A DNA stretch of 64,000 nucleotides, from the NCBI RefSeq assembly GCF_009604405.1, contig NZ_WEGK01000012.1, positions 186,001-250,000 of the forward strand, written 5' to 3'. Under the pieces are notes generated by a model. It saw only the letters and a list, made by a program, of their open reading frames with translations, ran no database searches and was not told where the DNA came from. The stretch comes from Nocardia macrotermitis. Its GTDB lineage: Bacteria > Actinomycetota > Actinomycetes > Mycobacteriales > Mycobacteriaceae. Within the stretch, counting starts at the first letter, position 1, and the number at the start of each line of letters is the position of its first letter. The position numbers and the translations under genes are program-made. Shown here in pieces: positions 9,105-18,128 of this stretch.

Positions 9105-9797
9105 CTATTTGCCACCGACCTCGCCACCGGGGACCGGGCCCGCGGGTTCGCGTGAGCGCTGCTCGGGCGGGGTCGCCAGCGCTGACAGATCGGTGCCGGT
9201 GTCGTTGCAGCGCCACACCGCCGGACCGGCCGGGGTGTACCGCACCACGCTGATCGAGGCCGGCTCCACCATCAGACGCTGGAATCCGTCCAGATGGATG
9301 CCCAGGGCGTCGGCGAGCACCGATTTGATCACATCGCCGTGCGTGCACGCCACCCACAGCGAATCACGCCCGTGCAGTTCGCTGAACGCCCGCTCGTGGG
9401 CGCGGATCGCGGCCACCGCCCGGTACTGCACATCGGCCAAGCCCTCACCGCCGGGGAACACCGCGCCCGAGGCGTGCCGCTGCACCACCGACCACAGCGG
9501 TTCCTTCACCAGCTCGGCCAGTTTGCGGCCGGTCCAGTCGCCGTAGTCGACCTCCACCAGCCGCTCCTCGACCACCGGCTCGAGGGCCAGCTTGTCCGCC
9601 AGCGGGGCCACGGTGCGCGCGCACCGCAGCAGCGGGGAGATCACGATGTGCTCGATCGGCAAGGGAGCCAAGCGTTCCGCCAGCGCGCGGGCCTGCTCGA
9701 GACCACGATCGGTGAGTTCCACTCCGGGGGTGCGCCCGGACAGCGTGTGGGCCGTGTTCGAGGTCGACACCCCGTGCCGGAGCAGGATCACCGTCAT
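9105..9797 (-). CDS. MSMEG_4193-type phosphomutase/histidine phosphatase
   Basis: The 230-residue protein is a histidine phosphatase family member. RHG at residues 7-9 contains the catalytic His, and a second His lies in the THGDV segment. Family naming is 'putative phosphomutase', but the residues fit a phosphatase equally well; the substrate is unknown. It is the first gene of the leftward operon phosphomutase-DUF3090-SCO1664, followed by mshC. The last 25 residues are Pro/Gly-rich and look disordered. It diverges from the aldo/keto reductase gene across about 280 bases in which I see no clear element. Confidence 0.9.
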   Translation of the reverse strand: MTVILLRHGVSTSNTAHTLSGRTPGVELTDRGLEQARALAERLAPLPIEHIVISPLLRCARTVAPLADKLALEPVVEERLVEVDYGDWTGRKLAELVKEPLWSVVQRHASGAVFPGGEGLADVQYRAVAAIRAHERAFSELHGRDSLWVACTHGDVIKSVLADALGIHLDGFQRLMVEPASISVVRYTPAGPAVWRCNDTGTDLSALATPPEQRSREPAGPVPGGEVGGK

Positions 9798-10079
9798 GCC
9801 CCCAGCCTAGGCGATCTCGCCGTCGCGGCCACGTCACGAACGACCGACGCACCCGATCGGTGATTACGCCCAGGGCGAATCCGGTTCCGGCATCGAGGAT
9901 TTCGCTGCTCGCACGGTGCGCGCGCGCCGATAACGATCCGGCGCACCGGTCCACCGGGAGCGAATCGAGTGCGAACGCATCGTTGCGAAGCGCACCGAAC
10001 CCGGCGCCCGCGGCGGTTCGCCGTGCCTTGCCGGTATCCGAACGGGTTGTGGCCCTAGGCTCTTGGATGTGACGGAAGT

Positions 10080-11051
10080 ATGCGCACGGTGATGGAACAG
10101 CGGGTGGTCGGGCGCAGTGGCCTGCGGGTCTCCCGAATCGGCCTGGCCACCCACACCTGGGGCCGGGAAACCGACCCGGACGACGCGGCGGTGCAACTGG
10201 TGGCGTTCGTGGAGGCGGGCGGCACACTGCTGGACACCTCCCCCGCCTACGGGGGCGGCGCGGCCCAGCGCATCCTGGGCGAGCTGATCGGCGAACTGGT
10301 CCCCCGCCACGATCTGGTGCTCAGCGGCTGCGCCGGCATCACTCCGGTCCCGGTGACCGATCCGGACGGGGCGCCCGCGGCCGAACCGCGCTGGCGGGTG
10401 GACGCCTCGCGGCGCACCCTGCTGCGTCAACTCGACCAGACCCTCACCGAACTGGACACCGACCACCTCGACATCTGGAGTGTGGCCGCGTGGGATCCGC
10501 ACACCCCGTTGGACGAGATCACCGCCACGGTGCAGGACGCGGTGCAGTCGGGCAAGGTCCGCTACGGCGGCGTGCGCGGACTGGACGCCTGGCAGCTGGC
10601 CACCATGGCGTGCGCCGCGCCGATCACCGTCGCGCAGACCCCGTATTCGCTGCTCGCGCGCGGTGTGGAACACGACATCGTGCCCGCCGCGCAACATCAC
10701 GGCCTCGGGCTCATCGCGACCACACCGCTGGCGTGGGGCATCCTGACCGGCAAATACCGGGACGGGGTGCCCGCGGATTCGCGTGGCGCGGACGACATCG
10801 GCGGCGGGCAGATCCGCGACCGCCTCGACGAGCACTCCGACCGCGTGGTCGACGCGCTGATCACCGCCGCCGACGGCCTGGGCACCTCCCCGCTGGCCGT
10901 GGCGCTGGCCTGGGTGCGGGACCGGCCCGCGGTGGCCTCGCTGATCGTGGGGGCACGCGATATGGGGCAGCTCACCGGTGTGCTGGCCGCGGAAACCCTG
11001 GAACTGCCGCACGCGATCGCCGCGGCGTTGGACGACGTCAGCAGTATCTGA
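10080..11051 (+). CDS. Aldo/keto reductase homologue lacking two tetrad residues
   Basis: The 323-residue TIM-barrel protein belongs to the aldo/keto reductase family. Asp52 and Tyr57 of the catalytic tetrad are present (LLDTSPAYGGG). The strand that should carry the Lys reads DLVLSGCAGI, and the strand that should carry the His reads DIWSVAAWDP, so Lys and His appear to be lost. A C-terminal NADPH-binding motif (SLIVGARDMGQL) is kept. It may be a cofactor sensor or have an altered reaction. The start could be ATG 10080 or ATG 10092. The gene stands alone, upstream of hmuT on the same strand. Confidence 0.85.
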   Translation: MRTVMEQRVVGRSGLRVSRIGLATHTWGRETDPDDAAVQLVAFVEAGGTLLDTSPAYGGGAAQRILGELIGELVPRHDLVLSGCAGITPVPVTDPDGAPAAEPRWRVDASRRTLLRQLDQTLTELDTDHLDIWSVAAWDPHTPLDEITATVQDAVQSGKVRYGGVRGLDAWQLATMACAAPITVAQTPYSLLARGVEHDIVPAAQHHGLGLIATTPLAWGILTGKYRDGVPADSRGADDIGGGQIRDRLDEHSDRVVDALITAADGLGTSPLAVALAWVRDRPAVASLIVGARDMGQLTGVLAAETLELPHAIAAALDDVSSI

Positions 11052-11169
11052 GCCGCGGCTCGAACGTCCCGGTCGGCCGCGAGCCGTCGCGACCGCGGCC
11101 CGCGCACCGGCGCGGTGTGGTGCCCGGCACGCCTCCGCCGGGCCGCCGTCCAGCACCCGCGGGCACCAC

Positions 11170-11188
11170 TTAGGCTTGCCTTCATGAG
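11170..11188 (+). promoter_or_regulatory. Possible iron box (IdeR/DtxR) overlapping the hmuT start
   Basis: TTAGGCTTGCCTTCATGAG resembles the left half of the IdeR consensus (TTAGGTTAGGCTAACCTAA); the right half is poor. Its place directly at the start of a heme-uptake operon makes iron repression plausible, but the match is partial. Confidence 0.4.
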
Positions 11189-12236
11189 CTGCCTGGTCCG
11201 ATCCTCGCGCACCGCGTCCGCGCGGCCGCTGCGCCGCCTCACCCAGACGGTCTGTGCCGTCGTCCTGGTCGCGGCGGTCGCCGCGTGCGGATCCTCCGGC
11301 GGGACCACCAGCAGCACCCAGCACGGTCCGGCCACCGCGACCCTGGCCGATACGAACCCGGTGCCGATCGGGTCCGCGCCGCATCCGGTGCTGCCGGTGA
11401 CCGTGCACTCCTTCGACGGGTCCGCGGTGACGGTCACCGACGCCAGCCGCATCGTCGCGGTCGACCAATACGGCACCCTGGCCCAGACGGTGTGGGCGCT
11501 GGGGCTGGGCGCGAACCTGGTCGGGCGCTCCACCTCCGCGGCGTTCCCGGCCGCGAAGGATGTGCCCAGCGTCGCGGGCGGCAGCGGCAGCATCAACATC
11601 GAAGCCGTTGCCGCGCAACGGCCCTCGGTGTTCCTCACCGACACCGTCAGCGCCACACCGACCCTGCGCGATCAGCTCGGAGCGCTCGGTATCACCGTGG
11701 TCTACTTCGATCCCGCGCGCACCCTGGCCGGTGTCGGCCCGCAGATCCAGGCCGTGGCCGCCGCGCTGGGTGTGCCGCGGGCCGGGACCGCGCTGGCCCA
11801 GCGCACCCAGCACGAGATCGACTCCGCCATCGCCGCGGTGCCCAAACAGAGTCCGGCCCCCAAGATCGCGTTCCTGTACCTGCGCAGCACCGCCATCACC
11901 ATGATGGCCGGACCGAGTTTCGGTTCCCACGCGCTGATCACCGCCCTGGGCGGCACCGACGCCGGGCAGGCCGCCGGCATCACCGAACCGTTCACCGCGA
12001 TCACCAGCGAGTCGATGATCAGCGCGAATCCCGACGTGTTCCTGGTCATGTCCGACGGCCTGGCATCGGTCGGCGGCGTCGCGGGCCTGGCCAAGATCCC
12101 CGGCGTCGCCCAGACCGACGCCGGTAGGAACCAGCGCGTCATCGACATGGCCGACGCGGTGCTGCTCAGCTTCGGCCCCAACACCGGCCGCATCCTGACC
12201 GCCCTGTCCCACGCCCTCTACAACACCCCCGCATGA
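11184..12236 (+). CDS. hmuT: Heme ABC transporter substrate-binding lipoprotein HmuT
   Basis: This is a 350-residue lipoprotein with a basic n-region, a hydrophobic segment, and the lipobox VAAC with the lipidated Cys at about residue 35. The mature part is a periplasmic-binding-protein fold of the ferric-siderophore/heme type: ASRIVAVDQYGTLAQTVWALG opens the first lobe. It should deliver heme to the HmuU permease. I chose ATG 11184 because it begins directly before the signal peptide. The hmuU start overlaps its stop (ATGA). The specific heme assignment rests on the hmuTUV gene order and similarity of type; a siderophore cannot be excluded. Confidence 0.88.
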   Translation: MSCLVRSSRTASARPLRRLTQTVCAVVLVAAVAACGSSGGTTSSTQHGPATATLADTNPVPIGSAPHPVLPVTVHSFDGSAVTVTDASRIVAVDQYGTLAQTVWALGLGANLVGRSTSAAFPAAKDVPSVAGGSGSINIEAVAAQRPSVFLTDTVSATPTLRDQLGALGITVVYFDPARTLAGVGPQIQAVAAALGVPRAGTALAQRTQHEIDSAIAAVPKQSPAPKIAFLYLRSTAITMMAGPSFGSHALITALGGTDAGQAAGITEPFTAITSESMISANPDVFLVMSDGLASVGGVAGLAKIPGVAQTDAGRNQRVIDMADAVLLSFGPNTGRILTALSHALYNTPA

Positions 12237-13759
12237 ACGACCCCACCCCCGAGGCCGACCCCCGCGCTTCGGCAGTCGATGCAAACCCGCAACCAGCGCA
12301 CACCAGCACCCCGGGCAACCAATCCCGCTCCCGCACACCGGATTCCCCCACATCTCACGGCCCGGCCGACCCGGTGCCGACCGATGCGACCGACACCGAG
12401 CCGGACGTGGTGGACGCCGTAGGGGGCGATGGTGGTTCCAGGCGGCGGTCGCGCCCGACACGATCATGTGCGGACGATCGGGCACCACAGCAGACCACCG
12501 TCGGAAGCGATACGGCCACGACAGGATCCGCACCCGCTTCGAGCAGTGTGGTCGGTAGCGGTTCGCGCTCGACCGGGGCGCGCGGCGAGGATCCGGTGCC
12601 GCAGCACAGCGTGGCCGGAAGTGGTACGGCCACAACGGAATCCGTCGCGGGCGGATCGGCAGAGTCACCTGGTGCCGGGCACACGCGGGAGTCGGCGGAC
12701 GCCGTAGGGGGTGGTGGTTCCCGGCGGCGGTCGCGGGTGACGGTCGTGTTCGTGGTGTCGATCGCGTTGCTGGTGGGGTTGGCGTTGGTGTCCGCGGGGA
12801 TCGGGCAGGTGCCTACGTCGCCGCTGGAGGTGGTCGGGACGGTGTTGCATCGGATCGGGCTGGATTGGGGGCCGTTGCCGCGGCATCCGGCCGGTCAGGT
12901 GACGTTGTTGCAGGTGCGGTTCCCGCGGGTGGTGTTGGCGTTGCTGGTGGGGGCGGCGTTGGCGACAGCGGGTGCGTTGTTGCAGGGGGTGTTCGCCAAT
13001 CCGCTGGCCGAGCCCGGGGTGATCGGGGTGTCGGCGGGGGCGGCGGTCGGTGCGGGGGTGGTGATCGTGGTCGGTGGCGCGTTCGCCGCGGCGTGGTCGG
13101 TGGCGGCGGGGGCGTTCGTGGCCGGGTTGGGCACGACGCTGCTGGTGTATCTGCTCTCGCGCTCGGGTGGGCGCACCGAGACCGTGACGCTGGTGTTGAC
13201 CGGGGTCGCGGTCAACGCGTTCGCCGGTGGCCTGATGTCGTTCCTGCTGTTCACCGCATCGGACGCGGCGCGCGATCAGATCGTGTTCTGGCAGTTGGGC
13301 AGCCTCAACGGCGCGACGTGGCAGTCGGTGGCCGTGGTCGCGCCGCTGACCGCGGCCGGGGTGATCGCGGCGATCCTGATGGCCCCGCGGCTGGATCTGC
13401 TCGCGCTCGGGGAGGCCGCGGCCCGGCATCTGGGTGTGGATGTGGAACGGTTGCGGCGCAACGTCGTGCTGGTGGTGGCGGTGCTGGCCACCGCGGGGGT
13501 GGCGTTCACCGGGATCATCCTGTTCGTCGGGCTGATCGTGCCGCACGTGGTGCGGATGCTGGTCGGTCCCGCGCATCGGGTGCTGATCCCGCTCTCGGCG
13601 ATCCTGGGCGCGGTGGTGCTGCTGGCCGCCGATATCGGGGCCCGGGATCTGGTCACCAACGCGGATCTGCCGTTGGGGATGCTCACCTCCCTGGTCGGTG
13701 GCCCGTTCTTCTTCTGGCTGCTGCGCCGCACCCGCGCCCGTTCGGGAGGGTGGGCGTGA
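12233..13759 (+). CDS. hmuU: Heme/iron ABC transporter permease HmuU with long repetitive N-terminal tail
   Basis: Residues from about 165 to the end form a FecCD-family permease with around nine or ten membrane segments. Typical landmarks are GALLQGVFANPLAEPGVIG and the coupling-helix region near LGVDVERLRR. The first 165 residues are unusual: Ser/Thr/Pro/Gly-rich, without hydrophobic segments, and built from duplicated units (for example DAVGGDGGSRRRSR and DAVGGGGSRRRSR). FecCD permeases are normally about 330-350 residues, so this tail is extra. The ATG overlaps the hmuT stop. An internal start nearer the first membrane helix is possible, but the frame stays open and coupled from 12233. 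Confidence 0.85.
   Translation: MNDPTPEADPRASAVDANPQPAHTSTPGNQSRSRTPDSPTSHGPADPVPTDATDTEPDVVDAVGGDGGSRRRSRPTRSCADDRAPQQTTVGSDTATTGSAPASSSVVGSGSRSTGARGEDPVPQHSVAGSGTATTESVAGGSAESPGAGHTRESADAVGGGGSRRRSRVTVVFVVSIALLVGLALVSAGIGQVPTSPLEVVGTVLHRIGLDWGPLPRHPAGQVTLLQVRFPRVVLALLVGAALATAGALLQGVFANPLAEPGVIGVSAGAAVGAGVVIVVGGAFAAAWSVAAGAFVAGLGTTLLVYLLSRSGGRTETVTLVLTGVAVNAFAGGLMSFLLFTASDAARDQIVFWQLGSLNGATWQSVAVVAPLTAAGVIAAILMAPRLDLLALGEAAARHLGVDVERLRRNVVLVVAVLATAGVAFTGIILFVGLIVPHVVRMLVGPAHRVLIPLSAILGAVVLLAADIGARDLVTNADLPLGMLTSLVGGPFFFWLLRRTRARSGGWA
12412..12735 (+). repeat. Imperfect direct repeats in the 5' part of hmuU
   Basis: 12412-12453 and 12697-12735 are near-identical (GGACGCCGTAGGGGG start, GGCGGCGGTCGCG end; the second copy is 3 bases shorter). 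Inside lies a second pair, 12503-12530 and 12617-12644, sharing a GGAAG...TACGGCCAC core. All differences between copies keep the frame. Confidence 0.8.
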
Positions 13760-13805
13760 GCGCGGGGGGCGACAGGACCGGGCCGAGTGTGTGGAAGGAC
13801 CATCG

Positions 13806-14651
13806 ATGAGCGGAATGTCCCGGACCCTGACGCGGGCGTTCGCGCGCCCGCACGCGCTGCCCGAGGATCCGCCGCCGGGCACGGTCACGATGCGGGCCCG
13901 GCAGGTCAGCGTGGACCGTGGCGGTCGCCGGGTCCTGGACCGGGTGGACCTGGAGGTGGTCGCGGGGCGGATCCTGGCGTTGGTCGGGCCGAACGGCGCG
14001 GGCAAGTCCACGCTGCTCGCGGCCCTGGCCGGGGAACTCGAACTCGCCACCGGCACAGTCGAACTCGACGGCCGCACCCTCGGGCACTGGGCGGTGGTCG
14101 ACATGGCGCGCCGCCGCGCGGTGCTGCCGCAGACCCACGATGTCGGATTCCCGTTCACCGCGCACGAAGTGGTCACCATGGGCCGCGCACCGTGGGCCCG
14201 CACCCCGCGCCGGGACCACGATCCGGCCGCCGTGTCGGCCGCGATGGCCGCCACCGATGTCACCCATCTGGCCCAGCGCCCGTTCCCGGCGCTGTCCGGC
14301 GGTGAACGCGCCCGCGTCGCCCTGGCCCGGGTGCTGGCCCAGCACACCACCACCCTGCTGCTGGACGAACCCACCGCCGCACTGGATCTCGGGCATCAGG
14401 AAGCGGTCCTGCACCTGGCCCGCGACCGCGCCGCCGCCGGAGCCGCGGTGGTGGTGGTCCTGCACGATCTGGGGATCGCCGCGGCCTACGCCGACACCGT
14501 CGCGGTGCTGCGACGCGGACAGCTCGCCGCGGCCGGAGCGCCACGCGAGGTCCTGACCACCGAGTTGCTCACCGAGGTGTACCAGCATCCGGTCGAGGTC
14601 ATCGACCATCCGGTCACCGGCGCGCAACTGGTCCTGCCGCTACGCCGCTGA
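13806..14651 (+). CDS. hmuV: Heme ABC transporter ATPase HmuV
   Basis: The 281-residue ATPase energises HmuTU. Walker A is GPNGAGKST at 61-69, the Q-loop Gln is in VLPQTHD near 109, the signature is LSGGE at 163-167, Walker B is LLLDEP near 184-189, and the switch His is H220. The ATG at 13806 is preceded by GGAAGGA; it lies 46 bases after the hmuU stop. The DPPPGTV segment ahead of the first strand forms a short N-terminal extension of about 25 residues. The gene is convergent with the MMPL gene; only 16 bases separate the stops. Confidence 0.93.
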   Translation: MSGMSRTLTRAFARPHALPEDPPPGTVTMRARQVSVDRGGRRVLDRVDLEVVAGRILALVGPNGAGKSTLLAALAGELELATGTVELDGRTLGHWAVVDMARRRAVLPQTHDVGFPFTAHEVVTMGRAPWARTPRRDHDPAAVSAAMAATDVTHLAQRPFPALSGGERARVALARVLAQHTTTLLLDEPTAALDLGHQEAVLHLARDRAAAGAAVVVVLHDLGIAAAYADTVAVLRRGQLAAAGAPREVLTTELLTEVYQHPVEVIDHPVTGAQLVLPLRR

Positions 14652-14667
14652 CACCCGGCTGAAATGC

Positions 14668-16848
14668 TCAGCGCCACACCAGTTTCAGCACCGCCGGAGT
14701 CAGCAGCAACCGGATCACCGTGGCATCCAGGACCAGTGCGGCGATCATCCCGTAGGCGATGTATTTCATCAGCACCAGATCCGAGAACCCGAACGCGCCG
14801 GTGACCACGATCAGGATCGCCGCGGCCGAGGTGATCACCCCGCCGGTGTGCGCGATGCCGTAGCGGATCGCCTCACGCGGCGGTGCGCCCCCCGCGCGCG
14901 CCTCGGTCATCCGTGATTGCAGGAACACCTCGTAGTCGGTGGACAATCCGAACAGCACCGTCACGATCAGCACCAGCACCGCGAACATCAACGGCCCCGG
15001 CGTGAAATCGAACAGCCCGGACCCGTGTCCGTCGACGAAGATCCAGGTCAGCACCCCCAACGTCGCGCCCAGGCTCAGCGCGCTCATCACCACCGCCTTC
15101 ACCGCCAGGATCAGCGACCGGAACGCCACGTACATCAGCGCGAGCGCGGCGAGGATCAGGATCCCCGCCAGCAGCGGCAGCCCGTCGATGAGCCCGCGGA
15201 TACTGTCCCGTTCCAGGGCCGGAACGCCCGCGACCATCACCTTCACCCCGGGTGGATGCGGGATCGCGCGCAGGGTGTCGATCGTGGCGTCGGGATGCTG
15301 CTGATCGATCAGCCCGGCAGAGAGCACGTTGATGCCGTCGGTGGTCGGCGCGGCGGGTTCGAACGGGCCGGTCAGTCCGGGCGCGAAATCGGCCTGGAAC
15401 CGGATGTCGGAGAGTTGCGCCGGATTCGCGCCCACCACCACCAGTTTCAGCGGCTGGGTGCGGAAGTCCGGGAACAGCCGGTCGAAATCCTCCTGCGCCA
15501 CGCGCGCGGGATTGTCCGCGGCCAGATATCGTTCGCTCAATCCGCCGAATTCGATGTGCCGGAACGGAATCAGCAACACCAGCAGCCCCAGCACCACCGG
15601 CACGATCACCCGCACGGGGCGGCGCATCGCGAACAACGCCAGATCCGAGAAGAACCCCTGCCCGCGTTCCTCGCGCAGTGTGGTCGAGATCGCCACCGGC
15701 TCCGCGTTGCGCACACTGCCCAGCCGATGCCAGCCCCACAGGTCGATCCGCGGCCCCACGATGCTCAGCAACGCCGGCAGCGCGGTCACCGACAGCACCG
15801 CGGCCAGCAGCACCGCGCTGATCCCGCCGTAGGGCACCGATCGCAGCACCTGGTGCGGGTAGATGAACAACGCGCCCAGACTCACCGCGATGATCGCCGC
15901 GGAGAACAGCACGGTACGTCCCGCGGTGGCCACGGTGCGCGCGGTGGCCTCCTCCACGCTGCACCCCGCGGCGAGTTCTTCCCGGAATCGGGTGACCGCG
16001 AACAGTCCGTAGTCGATCGCCAGCCCCAGGCTCACCAGGGTGACCACCGCGCTGGCGAACACGTTCACATCGATCAGGCCGGTCAGCATCCGGATGATGC
16101 CCTGGGTGCCCAGTACGGTCATCGCGCCGATCAGCACCGGCAGCAGCGCCCCGACCACCCCGCCGAACACGAAGAACAGCAGGATCGCCACCAGCGGCAA
16201 CGCGATCAGCTCCGCGCGCCGGATATCGTGCTGCATCCCCAGGTTGATGCCCTCGACCACCGGTTGCAGCCCGGCCAGCTGCACCGTCGTGCCGCCGGGT
16301 CCGGTGCCGGGCGTTCCGGCGCCGAGTTGGTCCTCGATCGCCAGATAGTTGTTCACCGTCGCGGTGTCCTGCCCGCGCAGACCGATGCTGGCGAACGCGT
16401 GGGTGCGTGCGGCGTCGGCGAACTTGCCCATCATCGGGCCGTCGAAGTAGCTGTCGATCTTCTTGATCCGGTCCCGGTTGCGGGTTTGCAGGTTCTCCAG
16501 GGCGGTCGCGATCGCGGTGTGCACGCCCGGATCGTCGACGGTGTGTCCGGGTGGGGCGGTGTACAGGACGATCACGTCGGCGTCGGTGTCGCGCCCGAAT
16601 GTCTCATCGGCCAGCTGGGAGGCGATCACCGATTCGCTGTGGTCGTCGAACCAGCCGCCCTGGGTCAGGCGCGGTCCCAGATCGTGGCCGTAGATCCCCG
16701 AAGCGGCGACCAGCAGCACGAACACCGCCAGCACCGGGTAGCGGTGGCGGTGCACGAACCGGCCCCACCGCAGCGACAGCTCCCGGAACCAGCCGTGCCC
16801 GGCCGGGGCGGAATCGGTATCGGGTTCTTCGATCACGGTGCGGCTCAA
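14668..16848 (-). CDS. MMPL family RND transporter
   Basis: The protein of about 726 residues has the two-fold MMPL layout: a membrane helix, an extracytoplasmic loop of about 180 residues, a helix bundle, then the same again. Asp-Tyr pairs used for proton relay are visible in both bundles (LGLAIDYGLF and FGLSTDYEVF). Such proteins export lipids or act in cell-envelope assembly in mycolic-acid bacteria; the cargo here is unknown. The start is most likely TTG 16848, with GGGAAA before it; GTG 16836 is also possible. It follows an Mtb12-like lipoprotein by 23 bases, so the two are probably co-transcribed. Confidence 0.9.
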   Translation of the reverse strand: MSRTVIEEPDTDSAPAGHGWFRELSLRWGRFVHRHRYPVLAVFVLLVAASGIYGHDLGPRLTQGGWFDDHSESVIASQLADETFGRDTDADVIVLYTAPPGHTVDDPGVHTAIATALENLQTRNRDRIKKIDSYFDGPMMGKFADAARTHAFASIGLRGQDTATVNNYLAIEDQLGAGTPGTGPGGTTVQLAGLQPVVEGINLGMQHDIRRAELIALPLVAILLFFVFGGVVGALLPVLIGAMTVLGTQGIIRMLTGLIDVNVFASAVVTLVSLGLAIDYGLFAVTRFREELAAGCSVEEATARTVATAGRTVLFSAAIIAVSLGALFIYPHQVLRSVPYGGISAVLLAAVLSVTALPALLSIVGPRIDLWGWHRLGSVRNAEPVAISTTLREERGQGFFSDLALFAMRRPVRVIVPVVLGLLVLLIPFRHIEFGGLSERYLAADNPARVAQEDFDRLFPDFRTQPLKLVVVGANPAQLSDIRFQADFAPGLTGPFEPAAPTTDGINVLSAGLIDQQHPDATIDTLRAIPHPPGVKVMVAGVPALERDSIRGLIDGLPLLAGILILAALALMYVAFRSLILAVKAVVMSALSLGATLGVLTWIFVDGHGSGLFDFTPGPLMFAVLVLIVTVLFGLSTDYEVFLQSRMTEARAGGAPPREAIRYGIAHTGGVITSAAAILIVVTGAFGFSDLVLMKYIAYGMIAALVLDATVIRLLLTPAVLKLVWR

Positions 16849-16871
16849 CTGATTTCCCGTCCGGTCCCGGT

Positions 16872-17420
16872 TCAGCCGCAGGCCGCGGTCTGGTAGTCCG
16901 CCGAACGCAGGATGCCGCACAGGTCGGTGCGCGAGATCTTCCAGGTGCCGTCGACATCGACGAAGTGCATGACGGTGGTGCGCACGTTCTCCCCGCTGCC
17001 GTCCTTGTCCAGGCGCAGGGTCGCGGTCAGGGTGCCGTCGTGGTTGTCGAACACCGGATCCACCACCCCGTAGACCGCGTTCGGGTGTTCGTGCAGCGCC
17101 TTGTACATGTCCGGGATCGCGGACTCGAACGCCGCGCCGTCCTGGATCAGGTTGGTGCGGTCGCTGTCGGGCAGCGCGGGATCCAGGGCGCGTTTGAGCT
17201 GGGAGTCCAGTTGCGCGGCGGTCGGGATCGGCGGGCGGGTGGCCGAACTCGCGGCGGCGGCCTGGGAGGAGGAGGTCAGCGCCGCGTACGCCGAGGAGCG
17301 GGCCGCGGCCACCGACGCCTCGTCCGGGTCGCTGCTGCACGCGGTGCTCACCATCACCGCCGCCAGTACGCCCAGCGCACCGCCGATCCGTACGCCCCGG
17401 GCCGTTGCTCGCACTGCCAT
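16872..17420 (-). CDS. Mtb12-like (low molecular weight antigen) lipoprotein
   Basis: The 182-residue exported lipoprotein has the lipobox STAC, with C28 as lipidation site. The mature protein has an Ala/Ser linker and then a domain of about 110 residues similar to the C-terminal domain of mycobacterial low molecular weight antigen Mtb12. Shared features are a QLDSQLKRALDP opening, a central VVDPVFDNHDGTLTA strand pair, and a closing GTWKISRTDLCGIL. I chose ATG 17420 because GAGG lies six bases upstream; ATG 17426 and GTG 17459 are alternatives. Function is unknown. The downstream MMPL gene suggests an envelope role. Confidence 0.82.
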   Translation of the reverse strand: MAVRATARGVRIGGALGVLAAVMVSTACSSDPDEASVAAARSSAYAALTSSSQAAAASSATRPPIPTAAQLDSQLKRALDPALPDSDRTNLIQDGAAFESAIPDMYKALHEHPNAVYGVVDPVFDNHDGTLTATLRLDKDGSGENVRTTVMHFVDVDGTWKISRTDLCGILRSADYQTAACG

Positions 17421-17474
17421 CGCCATCCTCACGGCCTCGAAGTTAACCGTACTTCTCACTGTGCCACCAGTCCG

Positions 17475-17846
17475 TCACGCCGATGTGCCGTCGATGACCG
17501 CGCTCAGGCGCAGCAGCAGCGCCCGCACCGTGGTGAATTCGCGGCGCGCGCCGCGGTTCTCGGCGGGCACGGGTACCGCGGCGGGGATCAGATCACGCAC
17601 CAGTGCGATCACGCTGCGCTCGTCGTCCACATCGATGTCGGTGACCCGGGCCCGCGCGACGGCGATCACATCCTCCGGGCCCGGGACCTGCGTATCGGCA
17701 GTTGTGCGATAGATCTCGAGCATCAAGGTGGCGCGCACGGTGCGGAACGCGAACGAGCGCCCGTCCTCGGTGGTGCCGAACCCGTGCGCGAACGCGCCGA
17801 CGGTGATGTCCTGCACGGAAAATCCGCGCGCTGGGTCTGTGCTCAA
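17475..17846 (-). CDS. Conserved hypothetical protein (Rv2137c-like position)
   Basis: This is a 123-residue soluble protein without signal or membrane segments. The TTG at 17846 is chosen because AGGAG lies six bases upstream and the upstream reading frame has no protein-like composition. The sequence is a mixed alpha/beta pattern ending in a long helix (EFTTVRALLLRLSAVID). It sits beside the divergent lppL gene, as Rv2137c sits beside lppL in M. tuberculosis, so orthology is likely but was not tested. No catalytic motif is visible. Confidence 0.75.
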   Translation of the reverse strand: MSTDPARGFSVQDITVGAFAHGFGTTEDGRSFAFRTVRATLMLEIYRTTADTQVPGPEDVIAVARARVTDIDVDDERSVIALVRDLIPAAVPVPAENRGARREFTTVRALLLRLSAVIDGTSA

Positions 17847-18128
17847 CCGAATCTCCTGATCGGGCCGTGTGCGCGGGTCCACCGTAACGCCGCGCGACGC
17901 CGGTTCCCGCACCGCCGCACCTCGCGTCCGCGCGTTGCCACGGTGTCCGCGACGCGCCCACCGGCCCGGAACCACCCCGGCGAGCCGGTCCGGTCCGCGA
18001 TCATGGTCAGATAAGAAAGCCCGCATGAGCGGGCCGGGGCCGGGAGCGGGAACCACAACACACCGCGCACGGTCCCGCGGCGGTGCGGCCACAGCGCACC
18101 GCCCGGCAGGTGAGAAGGAGTTCGGAGT

